A DNA stretch of 64,000 nt from Paenibacillus spongiae (lineage in GTDB: Bacteria; Bacillota; Bacilli; Paenibacillales; Paenibacillaceae), in contig NZ_CP091430.1 in the NCBI RefSeq assembly GCF_024734895.1, forward strand, positions 209,001 through 273,000. Reading direction: 5' to 3'. The notes beneath the pieces are model-generated. The model had not been told where the DNA came from and ran no database searches. It saw only the letters and a list, made by a program, of their open reading frames with translations. Shown one piece after another: positions 53,107-62,928 of this stretch. A program made the translations under genes and the position numbers. Position 1 is the first letter of the stretch, and every line of letters starts with the position of its first letter.

Positions 53107-53693
53107 GTACTTGAGAACATGGCTCAGCCATGAGCTGAACATGATGATACATTAGATATCGCGTACAACAGACTGCAGCATCTTCGTTATCGTTTGCCGC
53201 CGTTGTCTGTACGTACGGGGTGGGCCGATATCCTCGTTGGTGCAGTCCAAGGAACAAAGCTATCGGAGCCTTCTACGGCCACTTCATTCGTGGTGTAGAA
53301 GGCTTTTTTATATTGGTCTGCTGATGCTGACTGCCAGTTACCGAAACATGCAGCGGAGCTGCGGCTTCGTAGCGGCAGTTTGTCGCAGGTCCGTTTCGGG
53401 CAGCTGTCTGTGTTAGAACGTTCATCGTTCGGGGCAGAGTTTCGTTGACGGCATGTTTATTCAATGTAGTAAACCTTCAATACGATGAACCATTGCGAGG
53501 TGAGTCGGGTGGAACCAAAGCGCGTCTTACGATCGAACTTCCCAACCAGCTCGTACCTTGCTTGTGCATCACACTTGAGAGGCCTGTGGGTGCGTATATG
53601 TGCAATCAACGAGAGCGGCAGCTGCGCTTTATGACTATCTCCCGGCAGCTCGGGTGGCCATCCGCGCCTGTAAGTCCGTTTTTTCACTGCAGG
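53107..53693. other. Intergenic region with no supported gene
   Basis: Besides the terminator at 53268-53309 and a GTAAGTCCGTTTTTT segment near 53670 similar to the GC-rich element at 1860 and 28774, no coding or RNA gene is supported. GGGTGGAACC (53507-53516) recalls a T-box but the rest of that leader is missing. Confidence 0.4.
53268..53309 (+). terminator. Terminator after ywhD
   Basis: GCCTTCTAC (53268-53276) pairs with GTAGAAGGC (53295-53303) with an inner CAC/GTG, then TTTTTT. Confidence 0.8.
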
Positions 53694-53730
53694 TTTGTCT
53701 TTGACAAATACGGTTGTTTTTTCTTAAGAT
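53694..53730 (+). promoter_or_regulatory. Promoter of trpB with a palindrome on the -35 box
   Basis: TTGACA (53701-53706), 18-nt spacer, TAAGAT (53725-53730). TTTGTC (53694-53699) and GACAAA (53703-53708) form a 6-bp inverted repeat over the -35 box, a likely repressor site. The leader is too short for a T-box or an attenuator. Confidence 0.55.
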
Positions 53731-53782
53731 GAAGTAGATTGGAAATGAACGAGAATTCATATTTGATGGAGGTTGGATCACA

Positions 53783-54943
53783 ATGAGTCAAGAGGTTGTG
53801 GAGAAAGGATACTTTGGCGAATTCGGCGGCAGCTTCGTACCGCCCGAGCTGCAGGAAGTTTTGGATTATCTGGAAGCGCAATTCCTCAAGTACAAGGACG
53901 ATCCTGAATTCAATGAAGAATTCCGTTATTACCTCCGGGAATATGTTGGACGCGAGAATCCGCTGACCTATGCCAAGCATCTCACCGAGATGTGGGGAGG
54001 CGCAAAAATATATTTAAAGCGTGAAGATCTCAATCATACGGGCGCGCACAAAATCAACAACGTGATGGGCCAGATCTTGCTCGCGAAACGAATGGGCGCG
54101 AAGCGCGTCATCGCCGAAACCGGTGCGGGACAGCACGGGGTGGCGACTGCGACCGTATGTGCGATGTTCGGTATCGAGTGCGTCATCTACATGGGGCTCG
54201 AGGATACGCGCCGCCAAGCGCTCAACGTATTCCGGATGGAGCTGCTCAGTGCCAAGGTGGTGCCGGTCGAGAAGGGGCAGGGGCGTCTGAAGGATGCGGT
54301 CGACGAGGCGCTTAACGATTTGATCGCGAACTACCGCGACACGTTCTACCTGCTCGGTTCGGCGGTCGGACCGAATCCGTATCCGCTGATGGTCAAGCAC
54401 TTCCAGTCCGTCATCAGCGAGGAGTCCAAGCGGCAGATTCTGGAGAAGGAAGGACGCCTTCCCGATGCCGTGCTGGCCTGCGTAGGCGGAGGCAGCAATG
54501 CGATCGGAGCGTTCGCCCACTATTTGGACGAGCCGTCCGTCAAGCTGATCGGCGTCGAGCCCGATAAGGCAGCCACATTGACGCAGGGCGTGCCCGGCGT
54601 GCTCCACGGGTTCAAATGTCTGGTGCTGCTGGACGAGCAGGGCAATCCGCAGCCGACGTATTCCATTGCGGCCGGGCTTGATTATCCAGGGGTTGGACCG
54701 GAACACAGCCACCTCAAAGTTTCAGGACGGGCGGAGTATGTTACGGTTACCAATGAAGAAGTGCTGGGTGCATTCCAGGAAATGTCCCGCGCGGAGGGGA
54801 TTATTCCGGCGCTGGAGAGCTCGCATGCGGTAGCCCATGCCAAGAAGATCGCCCCAACGATGGGCAAGGATCAAATTATTATTATCAACCTGTCCGGACG
54901 TGGCGATAAGGACGTCGAGCAAGTGTTTCATATGCTTAAGTAA
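53783..54943 (+). CDS. trpB: Tryptophan synthase beta chain, solitary gene
   Basis: 386 residues, ATG after GGAGGTTGG. The PLP lysine is Lys90 in [10 protein letters not shown]; phosphate contacts are in VGGGSNAIG and the GAGQHGVA loop is present. TrpB joins indole and serine to make tryptophan, normally with TrpA. No trpA or other trp gene is adjacent; the gene sits inside the ywhD-pbpG block. It could serve as a second, indole-salvaging TrpB. A bidirectional terminator (55013-55059) follows. Confidence 0.9.
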   Translation: MSQEVVEKGYFGEFGGSFVPPELQEVLDYLEAQFLKYKDDPEFNEEFRYYLREYVGRENPLTYAKHLTEMWGGAKIYLKREDLNHTGAHKINNVMGQILLAKRMGAKRVIAETGAGQHGVATATVCAMFGIECVIYMGLEDTRRQALNVFRMELLSAKVVPVEKGQGRLKDAVDEALNDLIANYRDTFYLLGSAVGPNPYPLMVKHFQSVISEESKRQILEKEGRLPDAVLACVGGGSNAIGAFAHYLDEPSVKLIGVEPDKAATLTQGVPGVLHGFKCLVLLDEQGNPQPTYSIAAGLDYPGVGPEHSHLKVSGRAEYVTVTNEEVLGAFQEMSRAEGIIPALESSHAVAHAKKIAPTMGKDQIIIINLSGRGDKDVEQVFHMLK

Positions 54944-55012
54944 AAAAGCATCATGGACCGCATGCGGTCCCAAGAATCGGACGGTAATAAACATATCCTT
55001 TCGCATACTTAA

Positions 55013-55059
55013 AAAAGTGCTGCAGCGTTCCGGTATCCCCGGAATGCCGCAGCACTTTT
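55013..55059. terminator. Bidirectional terminator between trpB and pbpG
   Basis: AAAAGTGCTGC pairs with GCAGCACTTTT with an inner TTCCGG/CCGGAA stem. Confidence 0.85.
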
Positions 55060-55062
55060 ACG

Positions 55063-57162
55063 TTAATCCTTCCACCAGCGCTTCAACTGCTGCCACCATG
55101 ATTTCGATTGCTCGGCTTGACCTTTGGCATCGTCCGCCGAGACGGGCTTGTCACCGTGCTCGCCGCATACTTCGGTCGGCTCGGTTCCGCTAACGAATGC
55201 TTCAAGCCGTTTGTTCGGGCATGAATTCGACGCCAGCTTGCCGGTTGCCGGATCGATGTAGACGCTGACCACGCCATCCGGTACCGGGAAGATCTTCGGA
55301 GGTATCGCCGCCAGCGCCTTCTCCGTGTAAGCGGCGAAGATCGGCGCAGCGCGGTGCGCCTCGGCGGGCGTGAGCTTGCGGTCCTTGTCGTAACCGACCC
55401 AGACCGCGGTTGCCAGCTCCGGCGTATAACCGACGAGCCAAGCGTCGGTCGCGGTCGTGCCGGTCTTGCCCGCGACGGGCCGCTTGATCATGGCGGATAC
55501 GCGGTTACCGGTGCCGCCGGCATCGAACACGCTCTCCATAAGACCTGTCAGCACATAGGCCTGTGCGGGATTCACCACCTGCTTTTCCTCCGGCTTCGCC
55601 TGATAGAGCACTTCGCCTTTGCGGTCCTCGATCCGCACGATGGCCGTAGGCTCCACTCGGACGCCGCCGTTGCCGATCGTTCCGAAGGCGGAAGCCATCT
55701 CGAACGGGCTGACGGGGAATGTGCCGAGAGCCAGAGAAGGAACCGGCTCCATCTTGTTATCGATGCCCAGGCGGCGTGCCATCTCAATGACCTTCTCCGG
55801 GCCAACCTTCATGATGGCACTGACGGCGTATATATTGTCAGAGCTGGCGATCGCCTGCCGCATGTCGATTTCGCCTTTCGCGTACTTATCGTTATAGTTG
55901 CGCGGCGCATACGTTTTGCGGCCTTCATCATAGGTGAAGACGGTCGGCGCGCTCTTGAACCGCGATATCGGCGACATGGCGCCCTCCTGCAGGGCGGTCA
56001 AATAAAGAATCGGCTTGAACGAGGAGCCGGGTTGACGCGTGTCCGCGAAGACGCGGTTGAACTGGTTGTTCTTATAATTTCGTCCGCCGACCATCGCCTT
56101 GATATAACCGTTTCGCGGATCAATCGATATTAACGCCGCCTGCTGCTGCGATGCGGACGGGATGCTCTGGCCGATCGCGTCCTCGGCTGCCTGCTGCGCT
56201 TCGGAATCCAGCGTCGTATAGATGCGGATGCCGCCCTCGCTCAGCAGATGCTCGTCGATGCCGAGCCGGTCCACGGCGATGATGCGGATATAATCGCGAA
56301 AATACGGTGCGAAGCCGCCCTGCTGCTTGGTCCCCAGCGGCTGAAACTGCAGAAGCTCATTGCCGGCTTCTTCGGCCTGTACCCCGGTAAGGATGCCCTG
56401 ATCGGCCATTATGGACAGGATGGTTCTCTGCCGGTCCTTGGCATTCTTCATATCCATATAAGGGGAGTAGTATTTCGGCCCCTTCGGAATGCCGGCGAGC
56501 ATCGCGCTCTCCGCGAGCGTCAGATCGGCCGCATGCTTGCCGTAATAGAGCTGGGCGGCCGCCTCTGCGCCGTAAGCGCCGTGACCATAATAAATTTGAT
56601 TCAAATACATGCCCAGAATATCATCCTTGGAGTATTGCATTTCGAGCTGTATCGTGTACATGGCTTCCTTCAGCTTGCGTTTCCATGTCCGTTCGTGTGT
56701 CAAATAAAGGTTTCGCGCCAGCTGCTGCGTGAGCGTACTAGCCCCCTGCTTGGCCTTCATATGCTCCAGATTGACCAGCGCTGCGCGGGCCATCCCTTTC
56801 ATATCGAAGCCGAGATGGTCGTAGAACCGCTGATCCTCGATCGCCAGCGTAGCCTCTAGTAAATAGGGTGAAATCCGGTTAAGCGGAACGGATTGTCTGT
56901 TCTCGCCGGCGTGGAACGTATCGATCACGTTCCCTTGAAAGTCGAGAATTTGCGAGGTCTGGCTGATGGAAGAGGCCGGCAGCGTCTGGTGCCGCAAGTA
57001 GAATAGAAAGCAGAAGGCGGCAATCATGAATACCGCCATGCAGCAGCCTGCGACGATGAACCATCGTTTGATACGGCCCAGCAGCGGCATCCACCGTTCG
57101 GCGCTGACGCGGAAGGGCAGTCGGCGTTTGCCGCCAGGCGACCCGGAGTTCGGTTTGGTCAT
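55063..57162 (-). CDS. pbpG: Class A penicillin-binding protein, PbpG-like
   Basis: 699 residues. One membrane helix (about 34-55) precedes a GT51 glycosyltransferase domain (EDQRFYDHLGFD, GASTLTQQLARNL, YLNQIYYGHGAYG) and a transpeptidase domain with the active-site Ser in SSFKP, the SSDN motif and GKTGTT. It polymerises and cross-links peptidoglycan. Its place beside speE/speB and ywhD matches B. subtilis pbpG, which works in the forespore. A SigG/SigF-type promoter lies at 57198-57228. The C-terminus ends in a lysine/tryptophan-rich tail. Confidence 0.92.
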   Translation of the reverse strand: MTKPNSGSPGGKRRLPFRVSAERWMPLLGRIKRWFIVAGCCMAVFMIAAFCFLFYLRHQTLPASSISQTSQILDFQGNVIDTFHAGENRQSVPLNRISPYLLEATLAIEDQRFYDHLGFDMKGMARAALVNLEHMKAKQGASTLTQQLARNLYLTHERTWKRKLKEAMYTIQLEMQYSKDDILGMYLNQIYYGHGAYGAEAAAQLYYGKHAADLTLAESAMLAGIPKGPKYYSPYMDMKNAKDRQRTILSIMADQGILTGVQAEEAGNELLQFQPLGTKQQGGFAPYFRDYIRIIAVDRLGIDEHLLSEGGIRIYTTLDSEAQQAAEDAIGQSIPSASQQQAALISIDPRNGYIKAMVGGRNYKNNQFNRVFADTRQPGSSFKPILYLTALQEGAMSPISRFKSAPTVFTYDEGRKTYAPRNYNDKYAKGEIDMRQAIASSDNIYAVSAIMKVGPEKVIEMARRLGIDNKMEPVPSLALGTFPVSPFEMASAFGTIGNGGVRVEPTAIVRIEDRKGEVLYQAKPEEKQVVNPAQAYVLTGLMESVFDAGGTGNRVSAMIKRPVAGKTGTTATDAWLVGYTPELATAVWVGYDKDRKLTPAEAHRAAPIFAAYTEKALAAIPPKIFPVPDGVVSVYIDPATGKLASNSCPNKRLEAFVSGTEPTEVCGEHGDKPVSADDAKGQAEQSKSWWQQLKRWWKD

Positions 57163-57197
57163 GGGGATCCTCCCTGCGTAGACAGTCTTATTTTCCT

Positions 57198-57228
57198 TAG
57201 TATGGAAAATGAGAGAGAGGACTATTCA
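57198..57228 (-). promoter_or_regulatory. SigG/SigF-type (forespore) promoter of pbpG
   Basis: On the minus strand TGAATA, 18-nt spacer, CATACTA. This fits the SigG consensus for -35 and -10 well. Transcription would begin about 28 nt before the ATG at 57162. Plus-strand positions are TATTCA 57223-57228 and TAGTATG 57198-57204. Confidence 0.6.
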
Positions 57229-57614
57229 CGTTTATCCGGAGGGATGAGAAATATTTTGATGCCGCGGAATCGATTAAAGGTTCGAAATGACTCAAGTTGA
57301 TCTTAAGAATGAAACATAACCAGCTGCACTAGCTGAATGATCTTAAGTCCCTGCTATTCCAGGTTTCTTGAATCCAGCACTGTTCTTCCTGCTTTACCAG
57401 GGGTGCCGTCCTTATCGTTCAATTTATAGCTCAAGATTGCCAGTCGGCATTCTTTTTGCTTATAAGGCGAGGTTGATTCGAATATATGGGCGGATTTTCA
57501 TAATCTTCATGAAAGCGGACGACCTTAAAGGGATAGGCGCAAAACGTTATGAAATCAAGGCTTTGGCGGGATTGGCAAGGTTGGATCGGCTGTGCGGAAG
57601 GCACAATAATTCCG
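57229..57614. other. Intergenic region without a supported gene
   Basis: Between the divergent pbpG and speE promoters no gene, RNA element or strong repeat was recognised. Confidence 0.4.
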
Positions 57615-57643
57615 TTTGAATTCACCCCGTCATTCCACTATAA
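57615..57643 (+). promoter_or_regulatory. Promoter of speE-speB
   Basis: TTGAAT (57615-57620), 17-nt spacer, perfect TATAAT (57638-57643). Confidence 0.7.
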
Positions 57644-57711
57644 TACAGGTTGGACGTTCGGCGACGGATCATACATTTTCATCACATACAACGAAGAAAG
57701 AAGGGATCTCC

Positions 57712-58539
57712 ATGGAACTATGGTACACCGAGAAGCAAACCGACAGCTATGGCATCACAGCCAAGATTAAAGAGACTTATGTCAGCGAACAAACTGACTT
57801 TCAGAAGCTCGATATGATCGAGACCGAAGAATTCGGCACGATGCTCGTGCTGGATGGCATGGTGATGACGACAGATAAGGACGAATTTGTCTACCATGAG
57901 ATGGTTGCCCATCCGGCTCTGTATACGCATCCGAATCCGAAACACGTGCTTGTCGTAGGCGGCGGCGATGGCGGCGTAATCCGCGAAGTGCTGAAGCACC
58001 CGCAGGTCGAGAAGGCCGTGCTTGTGGAGATCGACGGCAAAGTGATCGAGTACTCGAAGAAATATCTACCGAATATAGCGGGCGACCTGGACAACCCGCG
58101 CGTAGAAGTGATCGTGAACGATGGCTTCATGCACATCCATGACCATAAGAACAGCTATGACGTCATTATGGTGGATTCCACGGAGCCGGTTGGTCCCGCG
58201 GTTAACCTGTTTACCCGCGGTTTCTACCAAGGCATCTACGAAGCGCTGAAGGATGACGGGATCTTCGTGGCTCAGACGGACAATCCGTGGTTCAAGGCCG
58301 ATCTGATCGAGAGCGTCAACCGCGATGTGAAGGAAGTATTCCCGATCGTGCGCGTCTACTGGGCGAACGTGCCGACCTATCCGAGCGGGCTATGGACCTT
58401 CACGATGGGCAGCAAGAAATACGATCCGCTTGAAGTGGATGAAGCCTCGATCCCGGAGATCGATACGAAATACTACACCCCGCGTCTGCACAAGGCGGCA
58501 TTCGTTCTGCCGAAGTTTGTGGAAGATCTGGTGAAATAG
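57712..58539 (+). CDS. speE: Spermidine synthase
   Basis: 275 residues from ATG 57712 after AGAAGGGA; the longer frame runs through the promoter. Motifs: [41 protein letters not shown] and DSTEPVGPA. It transfers an aminopropyl group from decarboxylated SAM to putrescine in the cytoplasm. It is followed after 16 nt by speB, which supplies putrescine. Confidence 0.95.
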   Translation: MELWYTEKQTDSYGITAKIKETYVSEQTDFQKLDMIETEEFGTMLVLDGMVMTTDKDEFVYHEMVAHPALYTHPNPKHVLVVGGGDGGVIREVLKHPQVEKAVLVEIDGKVIEYSKKYLPNIAGDLDNPRVEVIVNDGFMHIHDHKNSYDVIMVDSTEPVGPAVNLFTRGFYQGIYEALKDDGIFVAQTDNPWFKADLIESVNRDVKEVFPIVRVYWANVPTYPSGLWTFTMGSKKYDPLEVDEASIPEIDTKYYTPRLHKAAFVLPKFVEDLVK

Positions 58540-58555
58540 AGGGGACAGGTAAGCG

Positions 58556-59425
58556 ATGAGACTAGATCAACAATATTCCGGCAATGTCTTCATTCTAAGC
58601 TCGGATAACTATGAAGCTTCCAAAGCCGTTATCTACGGCATGCCAATGGATTTCACGGTCTCCTTCCGTCCGGGCTCGCGTTTTGGCCCGCCGCGGATTC
58701 GGGAAGTATCCATCGGGCTTGAAGAATACAGCCCTTACCTCGATCGCAGCCTGGAGGACATCGAATATTTCGATGCCGGCGATCTGCTGCTGCCGTTCGG
58801 CAATGCGGAGCGTTCGCTCGATATTATCGGTTCTTATGTTCGCGGCGTGTTGGCTGACGGCAAGCTGCCGGTCGGCCTTGGCGGCGAGCATCTCGTCTCG
58901 TGGCCGATCTTCAAGGAAGTGTACGCGAAGTACCCGGACCTGGCGATCATTCATTTCGACGCGCATGCCGATCTTCGCGAGCATTACGAAGGCGAGCCGC
59001 TGTCCCATTCGACTCCGCTGCGGAAGGCAGCCGGTCTTATGGGCGGCAAGAACATCTATCAGTTCGGCATTCGCTCCGGCTCCCGCGAGGAGTGGGCTTA
59101 TGCGCGCGAGAACATCAACTTCTACCCGTTCGAGGTGCTGGAGCCGCTTAAGAAGGTGCTTCCTGAGCTTGCGGGACGCCCGGTCTACCTGACGATCGAT
59201 ATCGACGTGCTCGATCCGTCATGCGCGCCGGGCACCGGAACGGCGGAAGCGGGCGGCATTACGAGCAAGGAGCTGCTCGATGCGGTACATGCCATCGCGC
59301 GTTCCGGCGTGAACGTTGTCGGCTGCGACTTGGTTGAAGTTGCGCCGGCCTACGATCCGACCGAACAGACCCAGATCGTGGCGGCGAAAGTCATTCGCGA
59401 GATGCTGTTAGGCTTCATTAAGTAA
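58556..59425 (+). CDS. speB: Agmatinase
   Basis: 289 residues of the ureohydrolase (arginase) family. The manganese ligands are in GGEHLVSW, IHFDAHADLR and TIDIDVLDPSCAPGTGT. It hydrolyses agmatine to putrescine and urea. It is transcribed with speE (16-nt gap) and closed by a terminator at 59463-59493. Confidence 0.95.
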   Translation: MRLDQQYSGNVFILSSDNYEASKAVIYGMPMDFTVSFRPGSRFGPPRIREVSIGLEEYSPYLDRSLEDIEYFDAGDLLLPFGNAERSLDIIGSYVRGVLADGKLPVGLGGEHLVSWPIFKEVYAKYPDLAIIHFDAHADLREHYEGEPLSHSTPLRKAAGLMGGKNIYQFGIRSGSREEWAYARENINFYPFEVLEPLKKVLPELAGRPVYLTIDIDVLDPSCAPGTGTAEAGGITSKELLDAVHAIARSGVNVVGCDLVEVAPAYDPTEQTQIVAAKVIREMLLGFIK

Positions 59426-59462
59426 GCGGCATTGCAAGAGGCATTCCGCTGCTAACCTAGAG

Positions 59463-59493
59463 ACCGGCCCCGTACGATACGGCGGCCGGTTTT
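59463..59493 (+). terminator. Terminator after speB
   Basis: ACCGGCC (59463-59469) pairs with GGCCGGT, with an inner CCGTA/TACGG stem, then TTTT. Confidence 0.8.
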
Positions 59494-59623
59494 GCTCTAT
59501 TCCCGGAGGGAGCTATTTTCGTACATACCCATCGATGCCGGAGCAGAATGAAGCGGACAGCCGCAAGTGACTAGAACTGCTCTTTTTATGGCCATAATGG
59601 CTTATAGAAGGAGGGAACCGCTG

Positions 59624-59875
59624 ATGAGTCTGCTACCGATTCACGAAAGATTGGCAGAGCTGTGGCTCTTGAGAAGCAAGCGCCCGTTGACCGACGCGGA
59701 GGACGCCGATTTCGAGCACTGCCTGGCTGCCAATGCGATGTACTGCCGTCAGATGGCGCATCTGTATAATTGTTCGCTGCTGGCTTCGATGACTTCCGAC
59801 ACGGAGTGGCAGCATGAGATATGCAGCCGCATCGAAAAATTGAATGGTCTGCCGCCGACTTCCTGGAGGAGATAA
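59624..59875 (+). CDS. Small helical protein of unknown function
   Basis: 83 residues from ATG 59624, 8 nt after AAGGAGGG; a longer frame (59567) has no ribosome site. It is mostly helical and contains IHERLAELWLLRSKRPLTDAE and CLAANAMYCRQMAHL, a pattern I believe is conserved in Paenibacillaceae (DUF7667-like; name uncertain). No enzyme motif. It precedes the glycosylase gene by about 90 nt. Confidence 0.6.
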   Translation: MSLLPIHERLAELWLLRSKRPLTDAEDADFEHCLAANAMYCRQMAHLYNCSLLASMTSDTEWQHEICSRIEKLNGLPPTSWRR

Positions 59876-59968
59876 AGAGCGCAGCGTCCTTGTAAGCCAA
59901 GGTGCTCCCGCTCGTTAGACGAAGCTGAAGAGCGGACGGCCATTCCGAATAGAGAGGGGCGAAACGCG

Positions 59969-60472
59969 ATGAGGGTTCATTCGTTCCCTCCCGTAATTGA
60001 TGAACGTGCCCGCGTGCTCGTACTTGGCAGTATGCCGGGTACTGCATCGCTGGAGAAGCATCAATATTACGGCCATCCCCGTAATTATTTCTGGCCCGTC
60101 CTATATGGCTTGTTCGATAGGACGCCGGACGCGGGGTATGAAAACCGGCTCGCGTTCGCGCAGTCTCATCGCTTCGCGCTGTGGGACGTGATCGCCTCGT
60201 GCGAAAGGGAAGGGAGCCTGGATGTGAATATTAAAGGGGAGCTGCCTAACGATCTGCCCGGGCTGATCGCTCAGTATCCGGGTATTCGATGCTTGGCGTT
60301 CAACGGCAGCAAGGCGCATGACACCTTCTTGAAGGTATTCGGCAGCGATAGGGTGCTGGGTTCCATCGACCGGTTGAAGCTGCCCTCGACCAGCCCGGTT
60401 CCAACCCCGCGAATGCGCAACGCAGCCGATCGCATGGAGGTCTGGCGCGCGGTATTGCCTTTTATTGGGTAA
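59969..60472 (+). CDS. DNA-deoxyinosine (hypoxanthine) glycosylase-like protein
   Basis: 167 residues of the uracil-DNA-glycosylase superfamily: SFPPVIDERARVLVLGSMPG, YYGHPRNYFWPVL, ALWDVIASCEREGSLD and LPSTSPVP. The pattern fits the family that removes deaminated adenine (hypoxanthine) from DNA. GAGAGGGG precedes the ATG. Single gene near the argS region. Confidence 0.8.
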   Translation: MRVHSFPPVIDERARVLVLGSMPGTASLEKHQYYGHPRNYFWPVLYGLFDRTPDAGYENRLAFAQSHRFALWDVIASCEREGSLDVNIKGELPNDLPGLIAQYPGIRCLAFNGSKAHDTFLKVFGSDRVLGSIDRLKLPSTSPVPTPRMRNAADRMEVWRAVLPFIG

Positions 60473-60538
60473 ATGTTTCAATCTCCCCCTGGTATTGGGT
60501 AATAGGCAGTAGATACGATAATGAATGGAGGAATCGTT

Positions 60539-60691
60539 ATGAAACTCCGGAATTATCTTGCGTCATTGGTCATAGCTGTTGCATCGACCCCATCCGAAAT
60601 ACCGGGCCGGGGGCTTCGGTGCCGGCCGAGAGCTGCGGAGATCGATGCCGGGAGCCGCGTGTCGCCTCTTGCGGACAACCATGATGTCTGA
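60539..60691 (+). CDS. 50-codon ORF with signal-peptide-like start
   Basis: ATG 60539 lies 7 nt after GGAGG. The product begins MKLRNYLASLVIAVASTPSE, a short hydrophobic helix like a signal peptide, then turns into a GC-rich arginine tail. It may be a truncated secreted-protein gene or a small peptide. No relative was recognised. Confidence 0.3.
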   Translation: MKLRNYLASLVIAVASTPSEIPGRGLRCRPRAAEIDAGSRVSPLADNHDV

Positions 60692-60845
60692 TGGCAGGGC
60701 GATTTGGGGGTAGGCGGACCGGCGGGGCGGGGCCTTTCTTAGCAGGATCGGTAAGGCTAAGCTTTACGCAAACCCTTTTCTGATTTGTTCAAGGGGGGCT
60801 GCTTCGCCGCCAATGACGGCATCTGCCGTCTTCTTGCCGGACCGC

Positions 60846-60875
60846 TTGCTTTTTTAATCCTAATCCCTCTATAAT
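60846..60875 (+). promoter_or_regulatory. Promoter of the T-box argS transcript
   Basis: TTGCTT (60846-60851), 18-nt spacer, perfect TATAAT (60870-60875). Transcription would start near 60883. Confidence 0.65.
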
Positions 60876-60882
60876 AAGAAAC

Positions 60883-61168
60883 AATATTAGAATCGACGAT
60901 GATCGGGAGAGTACTTTGCGCGAAGAAGCCGATACAGCGAGCCGGGGTGGTGGAAGCCGGTGCGGATGCGGGAGGAAGCGGACCCTGGAGTCGGTTGCCT
61001 GAGGGCTTATGCCGTAGGGCAATCCGGTCACACCGTTACCGTGTTCGAGAGGCTCGAATCAAACCCGGCTCTTTGCGATTTACGCAAGGCCTGGCCCGAT
61101 ATCGACGCCATAAGAGTGGTACCGCGGAGCATAACTCCGTCTCTTTGCAGAGACGGAGTTTTTTTGTT
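60883..61168 (+). ncRNA. T-box leader of argS
   Basis: Stem I landmarks are visible: GGGAGAGTA (AG-bulge region, 60904-60912) and AGCCGGGGTGGTGG-AAGCCGG. Then the specifier area GGAAG-CGG-ACCCTGGAG, where CGG (60979-60981, Arg) is followed by A. The antiterminator bulge reads TGGTACCGCGG (61117-61127). The terminator stem AACTCCGTCTCT (61133-61144) with AGAGACGGAGTT (61149-61160) and a T-run closes it. Uncharged tRNA-Arg should stabilise the antiterminator and turn argS on. Confidence 0.92.
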
Positions 61169-61196
61169 TTTAATTTTCGTTCGGGGAGGATTCAAT

Positions 61197-62906
61197 ATGA
61201 CGGCAATGCTGTTTGGATGGGCGGCGGATCGTCTGCTGCCACATATCTCATTGACCCGCGAGGAGCTGATGGCTGCGATGGAGCTGCCGCCGAAGCCGGA
61301 GATGGGCGACGTTGCATTCCCTTGTTTTCCGCTGGCGCGCGAGCTCAAACGGCCTCCTGCGGTAATTGCGGCAGATCTGGCGGCTGCGGTCAACGGATCG
61401 AATACGGATGTCCGCGCGGAGCCGGCCGGCCCTTATGTGAACCTGTTTCTTAACCGGGAGAAATGGGTGGGCGAGCTGCTGGGCCGCATTCTTGCCCCGG
61501 ACTTTGCCCTATCAACGGATGGAAGCGGCAAGCGGGTGGTCATCGATCTGTCGTCGCCCAACATCGCCAAGCCTTTCGGAGTCGGCCATCTGCGATCCAC
61601 CATGATCGGCAATGCGCTGGCCAATATGTACCGGTCATTCGGGTACGAGGTGATTGCGGTCAATCATATCGGGGATTGGGGCACGCAGTTCGGCAAGCTG
61701 ATGTCCGCCTATACCCGCTGGGGCGACGAGGCGAAGCTGAAGGAAGAGCCTATCCGCGAAAGTCTGCGCCTCTATGTCCGCTTTCACGAGGAAGCGGAGA
61801 AGGACGCGGCGCTTGAGGATGAAGCGAGACGCTGGTTCTGGAAGCTGGAGAAGGGCGAGGCCGATGCGCAGGAGCTGTGGCGCTATTTCGTAGCGTTCAG
61901 TCTGGAGGAGTTCGAGCGGGTCTATGCCCGTCTGGGCGTAACCTTCGATTACACGCTGGGCGAAAGCTTCTATAACGATAAGATGGAGGCGGTCGTGCAA
62001 GAGCTGAACCGTCTACGGCTTCTCGAGGAGAGCGATGGCGCTCAGGTGGTCCGCTTGGACGAGGAAGGGATGCCGCCTTGTCTCATCTTGAAATCGGACG
62101 GCACGACGATCTATCCGACGCGCGATTTGGCAACCGCGATCTACCGGAAGCAGGTCATGGGCGCAGACCGTCTCCTCTATGTAGTGGGGAATGAACAGAA
62201 GCTGCACTTTAAACAAGTGTTTGCCGTACTCCAGCGCATGGGGCATGAGTGGTCGGAGCAATGCGAGCATATCGCTTTTGGCTTGATGAAGTTCGAAGGA
62301 CGCAAGATGTCGACGCGCAAGGGGCAGGTTATCTTTCTGGACGAGGTGCTCGATGAAGCCGTTGCGAAGGCGGAAGCGATCATCGAGGAGAAGAATGCCG
62401 ATCTTGCGAATAAGCGCGAAGTTGCGGAAGCGGTCGGCATCGGTGCGATCATTTTCGGGGACCTGAAGCATACCCGTATGCTCGAGGCCGATTTCTCGCT
62501 GGAGGAAGCGCTCCGCTTTGAAGGGGAAACGGGCCCTTACTTGCAGTATACCGCCGCGCGGATTAACAAGCTTCTGAACTCGGGCGGTTTCGGCGGGGGT
62601 ACGCAGCTGCCTTCCAGCGAAGGAGCGGGAACGTATATCTCCCAGACCGCCGCCTGGGAGTGTCTCAAAATTTTGGCGGCATACCCCGATACCGTACGCA
62701 GTGCGCTTCGTTCGCATGAGCCTGCGGTCTTGTCCCGTTATCTGCTGGAGGTGGCGAAGAGCTTCAACCGTTTCTACCATCAAGAGCGCATTTTGACGGA
62801 ATCGGCGCCTGAAACTTCCGCTAAGCTGCTGGCTGCCGCGGCGGTGCACAAGGTGCTGTGCTCGGGCCTCGGGCTGCTGGGGATTAAGGTGCCGGAACAG
62901 ATCTGA
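61197..62906 (+). CDS. argS: Arginyl-tRNA synthetase, T-box-controlled copy
   Basis: 569 residues from ATG 61197, after GGGGAGGA; the longer frame reads through the T-box. Class I synthetase motifs: GVGHLRST (HIGH-type) with SSPNIAKPF before it, and GRKMSTRKG (KMSKS-type); the anticodon-binding DALR domain is at the C-terminus (YLLEVAKSFNRFYH). It charges tRNA-Arg. It differs strongly from the second ArgS that starts at 63501 and lies between speB and ywiB, where B. subtilis has no argS copy. Confidence 0.92.
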   Translation: MTAMLFGWAADRLLPHISLTREELMAAMELPPKPEMGDVAFPCFPLARELKRPPAVIAADLAAAVNGSNTDVRAEPAGPYVNLFLNREKWVGELLGRILAPDFALSTDGSGKRVVIDLSSPNIAKPFGVGHLRSTMIGNALANMYRSFGYEVIAVNHIGDWGTQFGKLMSAYTRWGDEAKLKEEPIRESLRLYVRFHEEAEKDAALEDEARRWFWKLEKGEADAQELWRYFVAFSLEEFERVYARLGVTFDYTLGESFYNDKMEAVVQELNRLRLLEESDGAQVVRLDEEGMPPCLILKSDGTTIYPTRDLATAIYRKQVMGADRLLYVVGNEQKLHFKQVFAVLQRMGHEWSEQCEHIAFGLMKFEGRKMSTRKGQVIFLDEVLDEAVAKAEAIIEEKNADLANKREVAEAVGIGAIIFGDLKHTRMLEADFSLEEALRFEGETGPYLQYTAARINKLLNSGGFGGGTQLPSSEGAGTYISQTAAWECLKILAAYPDTVRSALRSHEPAVLSRYLLEVAKSFNRFYHQERILTESAPETSAKLLAAAAVHKVLCSGLGLLGIKVPEQI

Positions 62907-62928
62907 TCCTCCGCCTTCCCCGAAGGCG

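Noticed and set aside
53507..53516. GGGTGGAACC resembling the T-box motif upstream of trpB
   Set aside because: No Stem I, no antiterminator partner and no terminator follow; the leader of trpB is too short.
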